Shown: piece after piece, positions 15,927 to 26,100 of the stretch
Numbering within the stretch: the stretch's first letter is position 1
How the letters are laid out: each line of letters starts with the position of its first letter
Source of the DNA: Anaerolineae bacterium
GTDB lineage: Bacteria > Chloroflexota > Anaerolineae > Anaerolineales > Villigracilaceae
Assembly: GCA_022013685.1 (NCBI GenBank)
Contig: JAKLPV010000047.1
Coordinates: forward strand, 42,043-106,042
Direction of reading: 5' to 3'
DNA length: 64,000 nucleotides
The notes under the pieces: generated by a model
Database searches by the model: none
The model's input: only the letters and a program-made list of their open reading frames with translations
Told to the model about the DNA's origin: nothing
Translations under genes and position numbers: made by a program

Positions 15927-16541
15927 CTACGGGTGCGGGTAAATGGCATTGTTTTCAGGCGCATCTGGCAGGTAGAGCACATAAACCGCGTTGCCGGCCT
16001 GAATGGCGTTATCAAGCGCATTCAAGGTTGAAACCTGGCCTTGATAACCCTGTCCATTGGCCTGGAAGCGATAAACGATCTGCCAGGGGTGGCGCTGATT
16101 GACCCGGACATTGTAGTTTTGTTCCACGCTGACAATTTCTCCGCGCACGGCCTGCCCGACCTGCAAAACCCGGACGGTGGTGCGGGCTTTCTGGTAGCGC
16201 CAAAAGATGACGGCGCCCCCGCCAACCAGGAAGGCAAACCCCAGCAGGGCAAAGGGGATGCCAACAAGGATGGTTACAACCGCCAAAAGCAAACTCAGCC
16301 CAACACAGCTGAAAGTGCCGCCGAGGATGGCAAAAACCATCCCGACGATGAACCAGCCATCGCTGAAGACCAGCTTCCAGGCAAAGCTGTCGGCAATCGG
16401 GCGGGGAGCAGGCGGAGGCGCAAGCAGCGGCTCTTCGCGCGCAACGCCAGGCTGAGGGGGGATCGGCAGCGGTCCACCACACTTTCCACAGTTGGATTGA
16501 AATTCCACATAGTTGGTTCCACACCAGGGGCAGGTTATCAT
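15927..16541 (-). CDS. Zinc-ribbon membrane protein with DUF3592-like C-terminus
   Basis: A 204-residue protein. The N-terminal zinc ribbon has two knuckles (CPWCGTNY and CGKCGGPL), followed by a Pro-rich linker. Two membrane helices follow (WFIVGMVFAILGGTFSCVGL and VTILVGIPFALLGFAFLVGG). The C-terminal beta-rich segment, ARTTVRVLQVGQAVRGEIVS to NAVYVLYLPDAPENNAIYPH, resembles DUF3592. The role is unknown. A TATAAT box at 16569-16564 on the same strand lies inside the foot of the preceding terminator. Confidence 0.75.
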   Translation of the reverse strand: MITCPWCGTNYVEFQSNCGKCGGPLPIPPQPGVAREEPLLAPPPAPRPIADSFAWKLVFSDGWFIVGMVFAILGGTFSCVGLSLLLAVVTILVGIPFALLGFAFLVGGGAVIFWRYQKARTTVRVLQVGQAVRGEIVSVEQNYNVRVNQRHPWQIVYRFQANGQGYQGQVSTLNALDNAIQAGNAVYVLYLPDAPENNAIYPHP

Positions 16542-16573
16542 CTTGTAAATCCTTTCTGCCTGTATTATACGAA

Positions 16574-16609
16574 AAAAGGGACTTCCGGGTATTCACGGAA
16601 ATCCCTTTT
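16574..16609 (-). terminator. Intrinsic terminator downstream of citrate synthase
   Basis: On the minus strand a 14-bp stem (AAAAGGGATTTCCG with CGGAAGTCCCTTTT, one G-U pair) with an 8-nt loop is followed by a T run. It is directly followed by TATAAT for the next gene. Confidence 0.8.
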
Positions 16610-16617
16610 AGAATCGC

Positions 16618-16660
16618 CCTTCGACTGCGCTCGCCTGTCGGCTCGCTCCGCTCAGGGCTT
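16618..16660. repeat. GC-rich inverted-repeat element
   Basis: CCCTTCGACTGCGCTC pairs loosely with the GAGCG and AGGG parts of CTCGCTCCGCTCAGGGC. Such CCCTTCGACTGCGCTC units are, from general knowledge, frequent short repeats in many bacterial genomes. Only one copy is seen here. Confidence 0.4.
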
Positions 16661-16692
16661 GATTACTGAATACTGCTTACTGAATTCTGGCC

Positions 16693-18003
16693 CTAGCCCG
16701 CCTTGGCGACAATATCCTCGAGCATTTTGGTGCTCAACGATTTGGGGCGTTCGAGCGGCTGGCCGAGGGCGCGCGCCCAGACCAGGTTGGCCATTACGCC
16801 CAGGCCGCGCCCAACCCCAAACAGGACGGTGTAAAAGTCGAATTCGCGCACACCGTAGTAATGCTGGAGGGTGCCTGAGATCGCATCCACGTTCGGAGCG
16901 GGATTCTTGGCCTTGCCCTGCTCTTTCAAGACAGCCGGGACGACATCGAAAACCATATCCGCCAGGCGGACGAGTTCATCCTGCGGGAAGTGGGCTTTGG
17001 CATAGCTCATCTGGGCCGTAAAACGCGGGTCAGGCACACGCAGCACGGCATGACCGTAACCGGGAATGACCTTGCCGCCGTTGAGCGTGTCCCAGGCGAA
17101 CTGGTAAAGCTGCTCGCGGGACGGCACACCGCCGAGTTTTTTGTGGACATCGATCAGCCAGCCCAGGCATTCCTGGTTGGCAAGGCCGTGCAACGGGCCA
17201 GCCAGGCCGTTCAGGCCGGCAGAGAAGGCGTAGTAGGCATCCGAAAGCGTCGAACCGACCAGGTGAGTGGCATGGGCCGAAACATTGCCCGACTCATGGT
17301 CAGAGTGGATGATGAAATACAGGCGCGCCAGATCGGCATAACCTTTTTCATCTTCAACGCCCATCATACGGGCAAAGTTCGCGCCGTAATCGAGCTTGCG
17401 ATCATATTTGGGAACGCCGCCATCCTTGTATTTCAGGCGGTAGATAAAAGCTGCGATGACCGGCAATCTAGCGGTCAGGTTCAGCGCATCTTCAAGGGTC
17501 GGCTCCCAGTAGGCTTCCTTTTTGATGCCTTCGTGATATTGTTTCGCAAATTGTGAGTCGTTTTGCAGCGCCAGCACCGCCTGCGAGAGCAGGGTCATCG
17601 GGTGGGTGTCTTTGGGCATGGCCTTGAGCATCTTGAAAACATAGGCCGGCACCCTGGCGCGCCTGGCCCATTCCTTCTCGACCGCTTCAGCATGGCGCTT
17701 GGTCGGGACAGTTCCGATCAAGAGCAGGTAGAACAGGCCGCCGACATAGGGCATCTCGGCCCCATCCGGCTTGGGCAGGGCAGCCAACACTTCAGGGATG
17801 GACATGCCACGAAAACGGATGCCCTCTGCCGGGTCGACATAGGAAATATCGGTCACCAGGCTCTTGATGTCGCGCATGCCCCCCACGACCTGTCCGACTG
17901 TTACCTGGTCAACGACCACATCTGCATGTTCTTTGGCCAGGCTCTTCATCCGGTCACGCCATGCAGGCAGCTGGGCAGAAATCTTATCGTGTAGAATCAT
18001 CAT
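16693..18003 (-). CDS. gltA: Citrate synthase, eukaryotic (mitochondrial-like) type
   Basis: Condenses acetyl-CoA and oxaloacetate. At 436 residues it has the catalytic His regions HSDHESGNVSAHATHLVGS, NGLAGPLHGLANQECLGWL, and PGYGHAVLRVPDPRF, with the C-terminal Asp region NPAPNVDAISGTLQHYYGV. These match the eukaryote-type branch more than the usual hexameric bacterial enzyme. It is followed by a strong terminator and preceded by mdh after 63 bp and a hairpin, so citrate synthase and malate dehydrogenase form a TCA pair. Confidence 0.95.
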   Translation of the reverse strand: MMILHDKISAQLPAWRDRMKSLAKEHADVVVDQVTVGQVVGGMRDIKSLVTDISYVDPAEGIRFRGMSIPEVLAALPKPDGAEMPYVGGLFYLLLIGTVPTKRHAEAVEKEWARRARVPAYVFKMLKAMPKDTHPMTLLSQAVLALQNDSQFAKQYHEGIKKEAYWEPTLEDALNLTARLPVIAAFIYRLKYKDGGVPKYDRKLDYGANFARMMGVEDEKGYADLARLYFIIHSDHESGNVSAHATHLVGSTLSDAYYAFSAGLNGLAGPLHGLANQECLGWLIDVHKKLGGVPSREQLYQFAWDTLNGGKVIPGYGHAVLRVPDPRFTAQMSYAKAHFPQDELVRLADMVFDVVPAVLKEQGKAKNPAPNVDAISGTLQHYYGVREFDFYTVLFGVGRGLGVMANLVWARALGQPLERPKSLSTKMLEDIVAKAG

Positions 18004-18029
18004 TGGCTCCTTTGGCAGGGAATTTTAAG

Positions 18030-18062
18030 AAACCCTAAAGGATTGATAATCCTTTAGGGTTT
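18030..18062. terminator. 15-bp hairpin between mdh and citrate synthase
   Basis: AAACCCTAAAGGATT and its exact complement flank GAT. On the minus strand it follows the mdh stop by 5 nt and precedes the citrate synthase ATG by 27 nt. The following T tract is weak (CTTAAAATT), so it may only attenuate read-through or act as a processing site. Confidence 0.6.
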
Positions 18063-18066
18063 GGTT

Positions 18067-19050
<984 letters not shown>

Positions 19051-19077
19051 TCAAATTCCCCTTCATTGTAACAAAAA

Positions 19078-19114
19078 ACGGAGACCTGCCGCAACCTTTT
19101 GCGCAAGTCTCCGT
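19078..19114 (-). terminator. Intrinsic terminator of trxB
   Basis: On the minus strand ACGGAGAC and GTCTCCGT enclose a GC-rich loop that can extend the stem, followed by TTTTTTGTT. It lies about 60 bp after the trxB stop. Confidence 0.85.
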
Positions 19115-19170
19115 GGAACACTCTACCCTTCAGCTTGTTCGCCGTTAAACATGCCGGTCAAACCCGCTGG

Positions 19171-20151
19171 CTACTCCGCCGCCGCTACTTTTTCCAAAAA
19201 ATGAGTGCCCTGGATCGCCGCCGCAGCACCCATCCCCGCCGAAGTGACCACTTGGCGGAAGTGATTATCGGCCACTTCACCGGCCACAAAGACACCCGCC
19301 ACGTTCGTTTCCATCAGATGGTTCGAGACGATGTAACCGCCATCGCGCATCTCCAACTGGCCCTCGAACATCTGGGTATTGGGCGTATGACCAATGAAAA
19401 CGAACAAGCCGTCGGCTTCAAAGGTCGATTCCGCGCCAGTGACGACGTTCTTGAGTTTGAGATGCTCCAGTTTGCCATTGCCCGCTGCCTCGGTCACGAC
19501 CGTATCCCAGATGAAATTGACCTTGGGGTTATTGAAAGCCCGGCTCTGGAGCACCTTGCCAGCCCGCAAGCTGTCGCGGCGGTGGATGACAGTCACAGAC
19601 GAGGCAAAACGGGTCAGAAACAGTCCTTCTTCGAGGGCCGAATCGCCGCCGCCGACCACAACAACCTTTTTGTCCTTGAAGAACCAGCCATCGCAGGTCG
19701 CGCAGTACGAAACGCCCTTCCCGGTAAACTCATATTCTCCGGGGATCTCCAAATGATTGGGACGCGCCCCCGTGCCGATGATCAACGTCTCAGCCAGGTA
19801 TTCGCCATTCTCGGTTGTAACCTTGAAGGGCCGCGAGGACAAATCGACCGAAACTGCGCTATCGAATTCCACTTTCGCGCCGAAGCGTTCGGCCTGCTTC
19901 TGGAACAACTCACCCAACTCCGGGCCGCCGACGCCATCCGGGAAGCCGGGGTAATTCTCAATCGTATGGGTCAGGCCAGCCTGGCCGCCCAATTCCATAC
20001 CGGTCAAGACAACCGGCTCCAACTCGGCACGGGCCGCGTACAAGGCTGCCGATAAGCCGGCGGGGCCGGAACCAAGAATCAATACTTTGACCTGCCGCTT
20101 TTCCCCTTCAGCAGATGATGAAGGCACGGAAACATTACCCAAATTGAACAT
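19171..20151 (-). CDS. trxB: Thioredoxin reductase
   Basis: FAD/NADPH enzyme that reduces thioredoxin. The 326 residues show the FAD motif VLILGSGPAGLSAALYAARA, the redox pair CATC in VSYCATCDGWFFKDKKVVVV, the NADPH motif VVGGGDSALEEGLFLTR and the C-terminal FAD motif GVFVAGEVADNHFRQVVTSA. About 15 extra N-terminal residues precede the usual start. GAGGTGA precedes the ATG. A thioredoxin gene lies at 51440-51769. Confidence 0.97.
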   Translation of the reverse strand: MFNLGNVSVPSSSAEGEKRQVKVLILGSGPAGLSAALYAARAELEPVVLTGMELGGQAGLTHTIENYPGFPDGVGGPELGELFQKQAERFGAKVEFDSAVSVDLSSRPFKVTTENGEYLAETLIIGTGARPNHLEIPGEYEFTGKGVSYCATCDGWFFKDKKVVVVGGGDSALEEGLFLTRFASSVTVIHRRDSLRAGKVLQSRAFNNPKVNFIWDTVVTEAAGNGKLEHLKLKNVVTGAESTFEADGLFVFIGHTPNTQMFEGQLEMRDGGYIVSNHLMETNVAGVFVAGEVADNHFRQVVTSAGMGAAAAIQGTHFLEKVAAAE

Positions 20152-20252
20152 AAATCACCTCAACAATGTGAAATTTCAGAATAAAACTATTCTAACTTAT
20201 CAGATGCTTCAACTCTCTTAAAAGTTACATTAATGATTTGTATGAAACCTTT

Positions 20253-21041
20253 TCACAAGCCAGCCAGAAACTCTTCCAGAATTTGATTGAAGGCATCTGG
20301 ATTATCCATATTGGCATTATGAGCCGCGTCAGGGACAATTTTCAGTGGACGGCCTTCGCGCCTGACCCATTCGTCACAGTAAGATTTGACCTTGCCCGTT
20401 TTATCAAATTCACCATAGGAAACCAGCACGGGCAGGTTCAAGCGCATTTCGCGCGAGATTTGCTGCAAACCACCATAGACAGCCCCCATGATGGCGACAA
20501 TTTCGTTTTTGGTCAGGCCCTTGAGGGTTTCATGGGCATAAGTTTGGGCTTCTTTGCGTATCGCAATCTGTTCAGCAATGATGCGAATCAGGTAGCCGTA
20601 CGGGTAGAGGCGCAGTAAGGCCGGGGTAATCGACAAAAGCCAGTTATCAAGACCAGAGTAATAATCCGGTTGGATGGGTGAAGAGCCAAGCGCGGCCAGG
20701 CTGGAGACCCGCTCAGGAAATTCCAGCGCAACCAACTGGATGATATAGCCACCCATGGATTGCCCGATCAAGTGGGCTTTCTCAATTGCTTCAGCGTTCA
20801 GGATATTGACAATCTCCCTCGCCGCGATGGGCATGGAAAAATCACGATAAGGGCGCGAAAGCCCGTGCGCAGGCACGTCCCAAACGATGACTTTATAGTT
20901 TTTGGCAAAATGCTCAACCTGGGACAAGAACATGCCGTGATCCATGGTGGCGCCATGGGTGAACAGGAGGCAATTGCCAGCCTGTCCTTTTGTCCAGTAA
21001 TGGACCGGGCCGCGCTCGGATACGATGGTTTTATGTTCCAT
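20253..21041 (-). CDS. Alpha/beta hydrolase
   Basis: A 262-residue cytoplasmic hydrolase. Start taken at ATG 21041 (MEHKTIVSERGPVHYWTKGQ), 33 nt inside the longest frame. Motifs: CLLFTHGATMDHGMFLSQV, KVIVWDVPAHGLSRPY, nucleophile elbow LIGQSMGGYIIQLVALEF, acid in LVSYGEFDKTG, and His in IVPDAAHNANMDNPD. The Gln-Ser elbow is common in this group. It follows the thioesterase gene by 16 bp, probably co-transcribed. Confidence 0.85.
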   Translation of the reverse strand: MEHKTIVSERGPVHYWTKGQAGNCLLFTHGATMDHGMFLSQVEHFAKNYKVIVWDVPAHGLSRPYRDFSMPIAAREIVNILNAEAIEKAHLIGQSMGGYIIQLVALEFPERVSSLAALGSSPIQPDYYSGLDNWLLSITPALLRLYPYGYLIRIIAEQIAIRKEAQTYAHETLKGLTKNEIVAIMGAVYGGLQQISREMRLNLPVLVSYGEFDKTGKVKSYCDEWVRREGRPLKIVPDAAHNANMDNPDAFNQILEEFLAGL

Positions 21042-21057
21042 GATTATCCAGCCTTTC

Positions 21058-21522
21058 TCAAAACTGAAAATCATCCGGGATCTGCACAGCGATCACTTCT
21101 CCGCGCACGGTGGCGATGCCATTGGCGTAGACGGTCGATTCTACGATCACCTTGCGGCCTCGAACTTCTTTAACGCGCCCGCGCACTTCGAGTGGGATAT
21201 TTAGCGGGGTCGGCTTGAGATAATCGACATGCAGCGAGGCGGTCACACAGCGCAAGGCTGGGAGCGTGTCCATTTCCCGGCCCTCGGCGCGGTAGAGGGC
21301 CGCGGCGGCGGTCCCGGTGCTGTGGCAGTCGATCAACGAGGCCAGTAATCCGCCGTAGACGTAGCCGGGCACGGCGGTGTGATGGGCATCAGGCGTGTAA
21401 CGGGTCAGCGATTCGGCCCCATCCCAAAAGGTCTGGAAGTGGTGACCGTGCTCGTTCAGACGGCCACAACCGTAACAATGGGCGGTGCTTTCGGGGTAGT
21501 AATCCTGGAAGGCTTTGGGCAT
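21058..21522 (-). CDS. PaaI-type hotdog thioesterase
   Basis: A 154-residue acyl-CoA thioesterase-like hotdog protein. Start at ATG 21522 behind AGGAGC (MPKAFQDYYPESTAHCYGCG). The N-terminal CYGCGRLNEHGHHFQTFWDG and the core VPGYVYGGLLASLIDCHSTG, with GG-LAS-D, are typical of the 4HBT/PaaI group; LHVDYLKPTPLNIPLEVRGR is the central strand. The natural thioester is unknown. It diverges from aspA and may share a short regulatory space. Confidence 0.85.
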   Translation of the reverse strand: MPKAFQDYYPESTAHCYGCGRLNEHGHHFQTFWDGAESLTRYTPDAHHTAVPGYVYGGLLASLIDCHSTGTAAAALYRAEGREMDTLPALRCVTASLHVDYLKPTPLNIPLEVRGRVKEVRGRKVIVESTVYANGIATVRGEVIAVQIPDDFQF

Positions 21523-21593
21523 CTCGGCGCTCCTGTCTGCGATGAAAATAGTATAGCAGAAAACCCAATCCTGTAAATTTTCATCGGAACGTG

Positions 21594-21599
21594 TACAAT
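21594..21599 (+). promoter_or_regulatory. -10 box of aspA, predicting a leaderless mRNA
   Basis: TACAAT ends exactly 6 nt before ATG 21606. A normal transcription start 7 nt downstream would be the A of the ATG. No Shine-Dalgarno sequence is seen. A weak -35 (CTGTAA, 17-nt spacer) lies at 21571-21576. Confidence 0.55.
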
Positions 21600-21605
21600 T
21601 TGGGC

Positions 21606-23027
21606 ATGAACACATCCCCTTCTGCCACCCGAATTGAACATGACCTGCTCGGCGAGCGCCAGGTTCCCGCCGAGGCTTATTACGGCATCCACACCCTGCG
21701 CGCGATCGAGAATTTCCCGATCAGCGGCACAACCATCCAGTCTTCGCCCAGCCTGGTGACGGCGCTGGCCTGCGTCAAACAGGCTTGCGCCCTGGCCAAC
21801 AACGAGCTGGGAGAGCTGGACGATGAGCGCACCGGCGCGATCGTGCAGGCCTGCCAGGACATCCGGCGCGGGAATTATCACGATCAGTTCGTGGTGGATG
21901 TGATCCAGGGCGGGGCCGGGACTTCAACCAACATGAACGCCAACGAAGTCATCGCCAACCGCGCACTGGAAATTTTGGGGCGCGGACGCGGCGAGTACGG
22001 ATTCCTGCACCCGCTCGAACACGTCAACCTGAGCCAGAGTACCAACGATGTCTACCCGACGGCGGTCAAGCTGGCGCTGCGCTTTGAGATCGAGCGCCTG
22101 GCCGATGCGATGGAAGTGCTGCGCGTCGACTTCGCAAAAAAAGCGGATGAGTTTACCAACGTTTTGAAAATGGGACGCACCCAACTGCAAGACGCTGTGC
22201 CGATGACTCTCGGGCAGGAATTCAGCACCTACGCCATCATGCTCGAAGAAGACCGTGAGCGGCTGCGCGAAGCGGCCCTGCTGATCCAGGAAATCAACCT
22301 GGGGGCAACGGCCATCGGCACGGGCATCAACGCCCCGCCCGAGTACGCGCCACTGGCGGCCAGGTATCTGGCTGAAATCAGCGGGATCGCCTTCAGCACG
22401 GCCAAGAACCTGGTCGAAGCCACCCAGGACGCAGGGGCTTTTGTCCAGCTATCGGGCGTGCTCAAGCGGATCGCGGTCAAACTCTCAAAAATCTGCAACG
22501 ACCTGCGCCTGCTCTCCTCCGGGCCGCGGGCCGGGTTCGGCGAGATCAACCTGCCAGCCGTCCAGGCCGGTTCGAGCATTATGCCGGGCAAGGTCAACCC
22601 GGTCATCCCCGAAGTGGTTAACCAGATCGCCTTTGAAGTCATCGGCAACGACATCACGGTCAGTTTTGCCGCGGAAGGCGGGCAGATGCAACTGAATGCC
22701 TTCGAACCGATCATCGCCCACAACCTGTTTAACAGCCTGGTCTACCTGCGCCAGGGCTGCCTGACCCTGGCCGAGCGCTGCGTGCGCGGGATCACCGCCA
22801 ACGAGGCCCACCTGCGGGCCATGGTTGCCAACTCGATCGGGCTGGTAACCGCGCTTAACCCCTATATCGGTTACGAAAACGCCAGCGCCATCGCCAAGGA
22901 AGCCCACATCAGCGGACGCGGCGTTGCTGAGATCGTGCTCGAAAAAGGTTTGCTGACCCAAGAACAGCTTGACGATATTCTACGCCCCGAAGTGCTGACC
23001 CAGCCGAGGGTTTTGGGGAAGAAGTAA
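21606..23027 (+). CDS. aspA: Aspartate ammonia-lyase
   Basis: Reversibly splits aspartate to fumarate and ammonia. The 473 residues carry the fumarase/aspartase signature AGSSIMPGKVNPVIPEVVNQ, plus RIEHDLLGERQVPAEAYYGI, GGAGTSTNMNANEVIANRAL, HPLEHVNLSQSTNDVYPTAV, and KMGRTQLQDAVPMTLGQEF. The wording of these motifs fits aspartase better than class II fumarase. Start chosen at ATG 21606, which the -10 box suggests is the mRNA 5' end. A very strong terminator follows. Confidence 0.93.
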   Translation: MNTSPSATRIEHDLLGERQVPAEAYYGIHTLRAIENFPISGTTIQSSPSLVTALACVKQACALANNELGELDDERTGAIVQACQDIRRGNYHDQFVVDVIQGGAGTSTNMNANEVIANRALEILGRGRGEYGFLHPLEHVNLSQSTNDVYPTAVKLALRFEIERLADAMEVLRVDFAKKADEFTNVLKMGRTQLQDAVPMTLGQEFSTYAIMLEEDRERLREAALLIQEINLGATAIGTGINAPPEYAPLAARYLAEISGIAFSTAKNLVEATQDAGAFVQLSGVLKRIAVKLSKICNDLRLLSSGPRAGFGEINLPAVQAGSSIMPGKVNPVIPEVVNQIAFEVIGNDITVSFAAEGGQMQLNAFEPIIAHNLFNSLVYLRQGCLTLAERCVRGITANEAHLRAMVANSIGLVTALNPYIGYENASAIAKEAHISGRGVAEIVLEKGLLTQEQLDDILRPEVLTQPRVLGKK

Positions 23028-23040
23028 AGGGAAGTGATTG

Positions 23041-23089
23041 CGCAAAATCGAGACGCCAGGATGCAATATCCTGGCGTCTCGATTTTGCG
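23041..23089. terminator. Bidirectional terminator, perfect 22-bp stem
   Basis: CGCAAAATCGAGACGCC plus AGGAT pairs exactly with its complement across GCAAT. It lies between aspA and the convergent pullulanase gene and has AAAA/TTTT at the stem foot. Confidence 0.85.
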
Positions 23090-23103
23090 ACATTTTTTTC
23101 GTT

Positions 23104-26100
23104 TTACTGTTTCTTGCGTTTCACGCCAAAAAACCAGGCTGCCAGACCAGCCAGCAAGGCAACCACAGCGCCGAAAATGTAAACCAGCATATTTGAAGCC
23201 GGTTCGGGCTGCGGCAGTGGTTCTGTAACGGGGGCATCGGTCACTACAACCGCCGGGGCAGGCGGCTGGTAATCAGGATTATCAACCACAAAAACGGCTG
23301 TCGTGCGCGGCGGAACGTTAAACAAACCGCTCGCGTTTTCAAAAACAGCGTTCCTGACCATCTCATCCGCGCCATTTTGCAATTCAGGGTGGAGCATGAA
23401 CGACTGGCCCTTGACATCTTCCAACGCAATCGCCTGAGCTTCGATAGTGGCGTTGAAAACCACAACGATGTGCTTGAAGGGATCGTTGATGCTGTCTGCG
23501 CCATCATTCTTCAGCCAGTAAGCGATCAGGCCGGGAGTCTGCTCTTTGCCCGCGCCAAAGAAAACCATGTGCGCGGAAACATCATCGGCTGTTTGCAAGC
23601 GGAAAAGCCGCGAACTCTTGCGGATTTTCAGGAAGGTCTCAAAATTCGCCAGCGAGAACTGGATATCATCCGGGCTGACTTGCAGATCGGGGTTGGCCAG
23701 CAGCGGGCGGATAATGTCCCATTTGTCGGCGTTGTCGCCTGAAGGCGGCAAACCCACCGCCCAGTTGTTCGACTGGTAAGTGAAGTCGATCTTGTTGAAC
23801 CAATCGCCAGAGTTGTACGAGTTGCGGTCGAGCGATTTCGAGCGCAACAGTTCGTCGCCAGCGTGGAAAAACGGCACACCCTGCGAAAGCATCACCAGGC
23901 TGATGCCCAGATTGTGCATGCGCACCCGCTCCGGAGTCGTCCACGCGGCAGGTGATTTGGCCTGGATAACATCCCAAAGCGTTTCATTATCGTGCGCCGA
24001 GACATAGACGATATTTTCCTGCGGGTCTTTGGTGTAACCCGCCTGGCTGCCGTTGTAGCCGATCAATTTGCCCGGCACTTCGTAACCGTTGGAATTCATT
24101 ACGGTATAGTCGGCCAGGTTGCCCGCCAGACCGATCCGAATCCAATCAGTGTACTCGTTAAACTTGGCCTGCTGGCTGGTCTGGCCGCGCGTTTCATATT
24201 CATTCGGCGCAAGCAACAAACCGGTCAGGAATCCCTGCTCAGGTAGCGCGCCAAATGGCCCGCCGCCGCGCGCCGCATCGCGCAAACGGTCATTGAACAC
24301 GCCGATGCCCGTCCCGCCGATGTTCAACTGGGTCGCATTCGTGCCGCGCGCATTGCTGGCAACCTCGCCAAAATCCCAGCCCTCGCCATAGACGTAAACC
24401 GCTTTACCGTCCACGCCGCCATCAGCCACAGTAAGGCCATCCAATGCAGCGCGCAGGTCGGTCATATTCGAAAGCATGTGATGACCCATCAGGTCGAAGC
24501 GATAACCGTCCACTTTGTAAGCGGTCGTCCAGGTGATGACCGAGTCGATCATCAGTTTTTCCATCATGTAATTCTCGCTGGCTGTGTTGTCACAGCAGGT
24601 ACTGCGCTCGACATTACCATCCCCGTTCAGGCGGTGGTAATAACCGGGCACAACCTTATCCAGCACCGAGTTAGCGCCCAGACCGCTGGCGTTGGTGTGG
24701 TTATAGACCACGTCCATCACAACCCGCAGCCCGGCCTGGTTCAATGACTGCACCATTTCGCGGAATTCCAGCACACGGGTTGCGCCGTCCGGGTTGGTCG
24801 AATAGCTGCCTTCGGGGGCGGTGTAGTGGTGCGGATCATAGCCCCAATTGAAGCCATCCTCGCCAATCACCGCGCCGACTGCCGCCTGTTGGGCATCCGA
24901 ATCACCGGGCAGGGCTGCCAGCGCAGCCTCATCCACATTTTTCCAGGTGCTCTTGTCTTCATTGACGCTGGCAATGTCAAAGGCCGGCAGCAGGTGAACA
25001 TGCGTCAGCCCGGCCTCGGCCAGCCGTTTGAGATGCTTCATGCCATTCGAATCGGAAACCGTAAAGGCTTTGAACGTTCCGCGCAGTTCATCCGGCACGC
25101 CTGGGTCGGATGCGCTGAAGTCGCGCACATGCAATTCGTACAGGACGATATCTTCAGGAGCAGCCAGGGCCGGTTTGGCAAGCGTATCCCAACCAGCCGG
25201 TTTCAAAGCCGGGTCATTCAGGTCGACGATCTGGCTGCGGCGTCCATTGGTCGAAAGGCTGAACGAATACGGGTCGGTTGCCAGGTTTTTCTCGATCAGG
25301 CCGGTTGAAGGCACAAAAACCTGCACTTCGAACAGGTAAAACTGGTTCTTCCAATCGGCCTGGCCGATCACACTCCAAACACCGCTTTCTTTTTCGTAGG
25401 ACATGGGGATGGTCTCGGCGGCGTCTGACGATGAATCCACAAAGCGGATCAGACTCACCTTTTGCGCGGTCGGCGCCCAGAGCCGAATCACAGGCTGGGA
25501 ATTTTCCCAACTAACCCCCAACGCTCCCTCGTATCGATACAAGCCATCCAGCACGCCGGGGATTTGCAGTCCGGTGGCATCGACCATTTTGCCGTTTTGG
25601 TCCCAGGCTGATACCGCCACCTGCCCTGTCAGCAGTTCCGGAACCCGCGCCAGGTCGGCGTCTGCGAGGCTCAGCGCGCTGGCCCCTTTCAGGTGCGGGA
25701 AGCGCGCCAGGATTTCAGGCGAAACCCCGCTGTTGATAAAAGTCAACCCAAATTCTTCGCCGCCGAGAATGCCGCCTGGCGCAATGACCAGTCCGGCTTC
25801 GGCAGAGTAATGCAATTTATAGGTGTAACGCGGCGAGGCGGTCACTTTCCACAAAATCGTATCGCGCGTGACCCAGTGGGCCTGCTGTTTGGTGATATTC
25901 CCGCGCGGCGCGCCTTCAGTGCTCACAATCAAATTCCCTTTCCCGGCATCGTAGCCAAAATAAACTTCCGCGTTGTCTGCAACCGTAAACTCCTGTGCTT
26001 GCACTGCAATCTGGGCATTGTCCTCGTAAAGCGCAACCGCCACAGAGTAAGTCCCGGCCGGGATGCGGGTGGTCGAGAAAGCGAACATGCCATCGCCATC

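Noticed and set aside
16618..16660. CRISPR-like repeat
   Set aside because: Only one copy with imperfect symmetry; no regular spacing or cas gene anywhere in the window.
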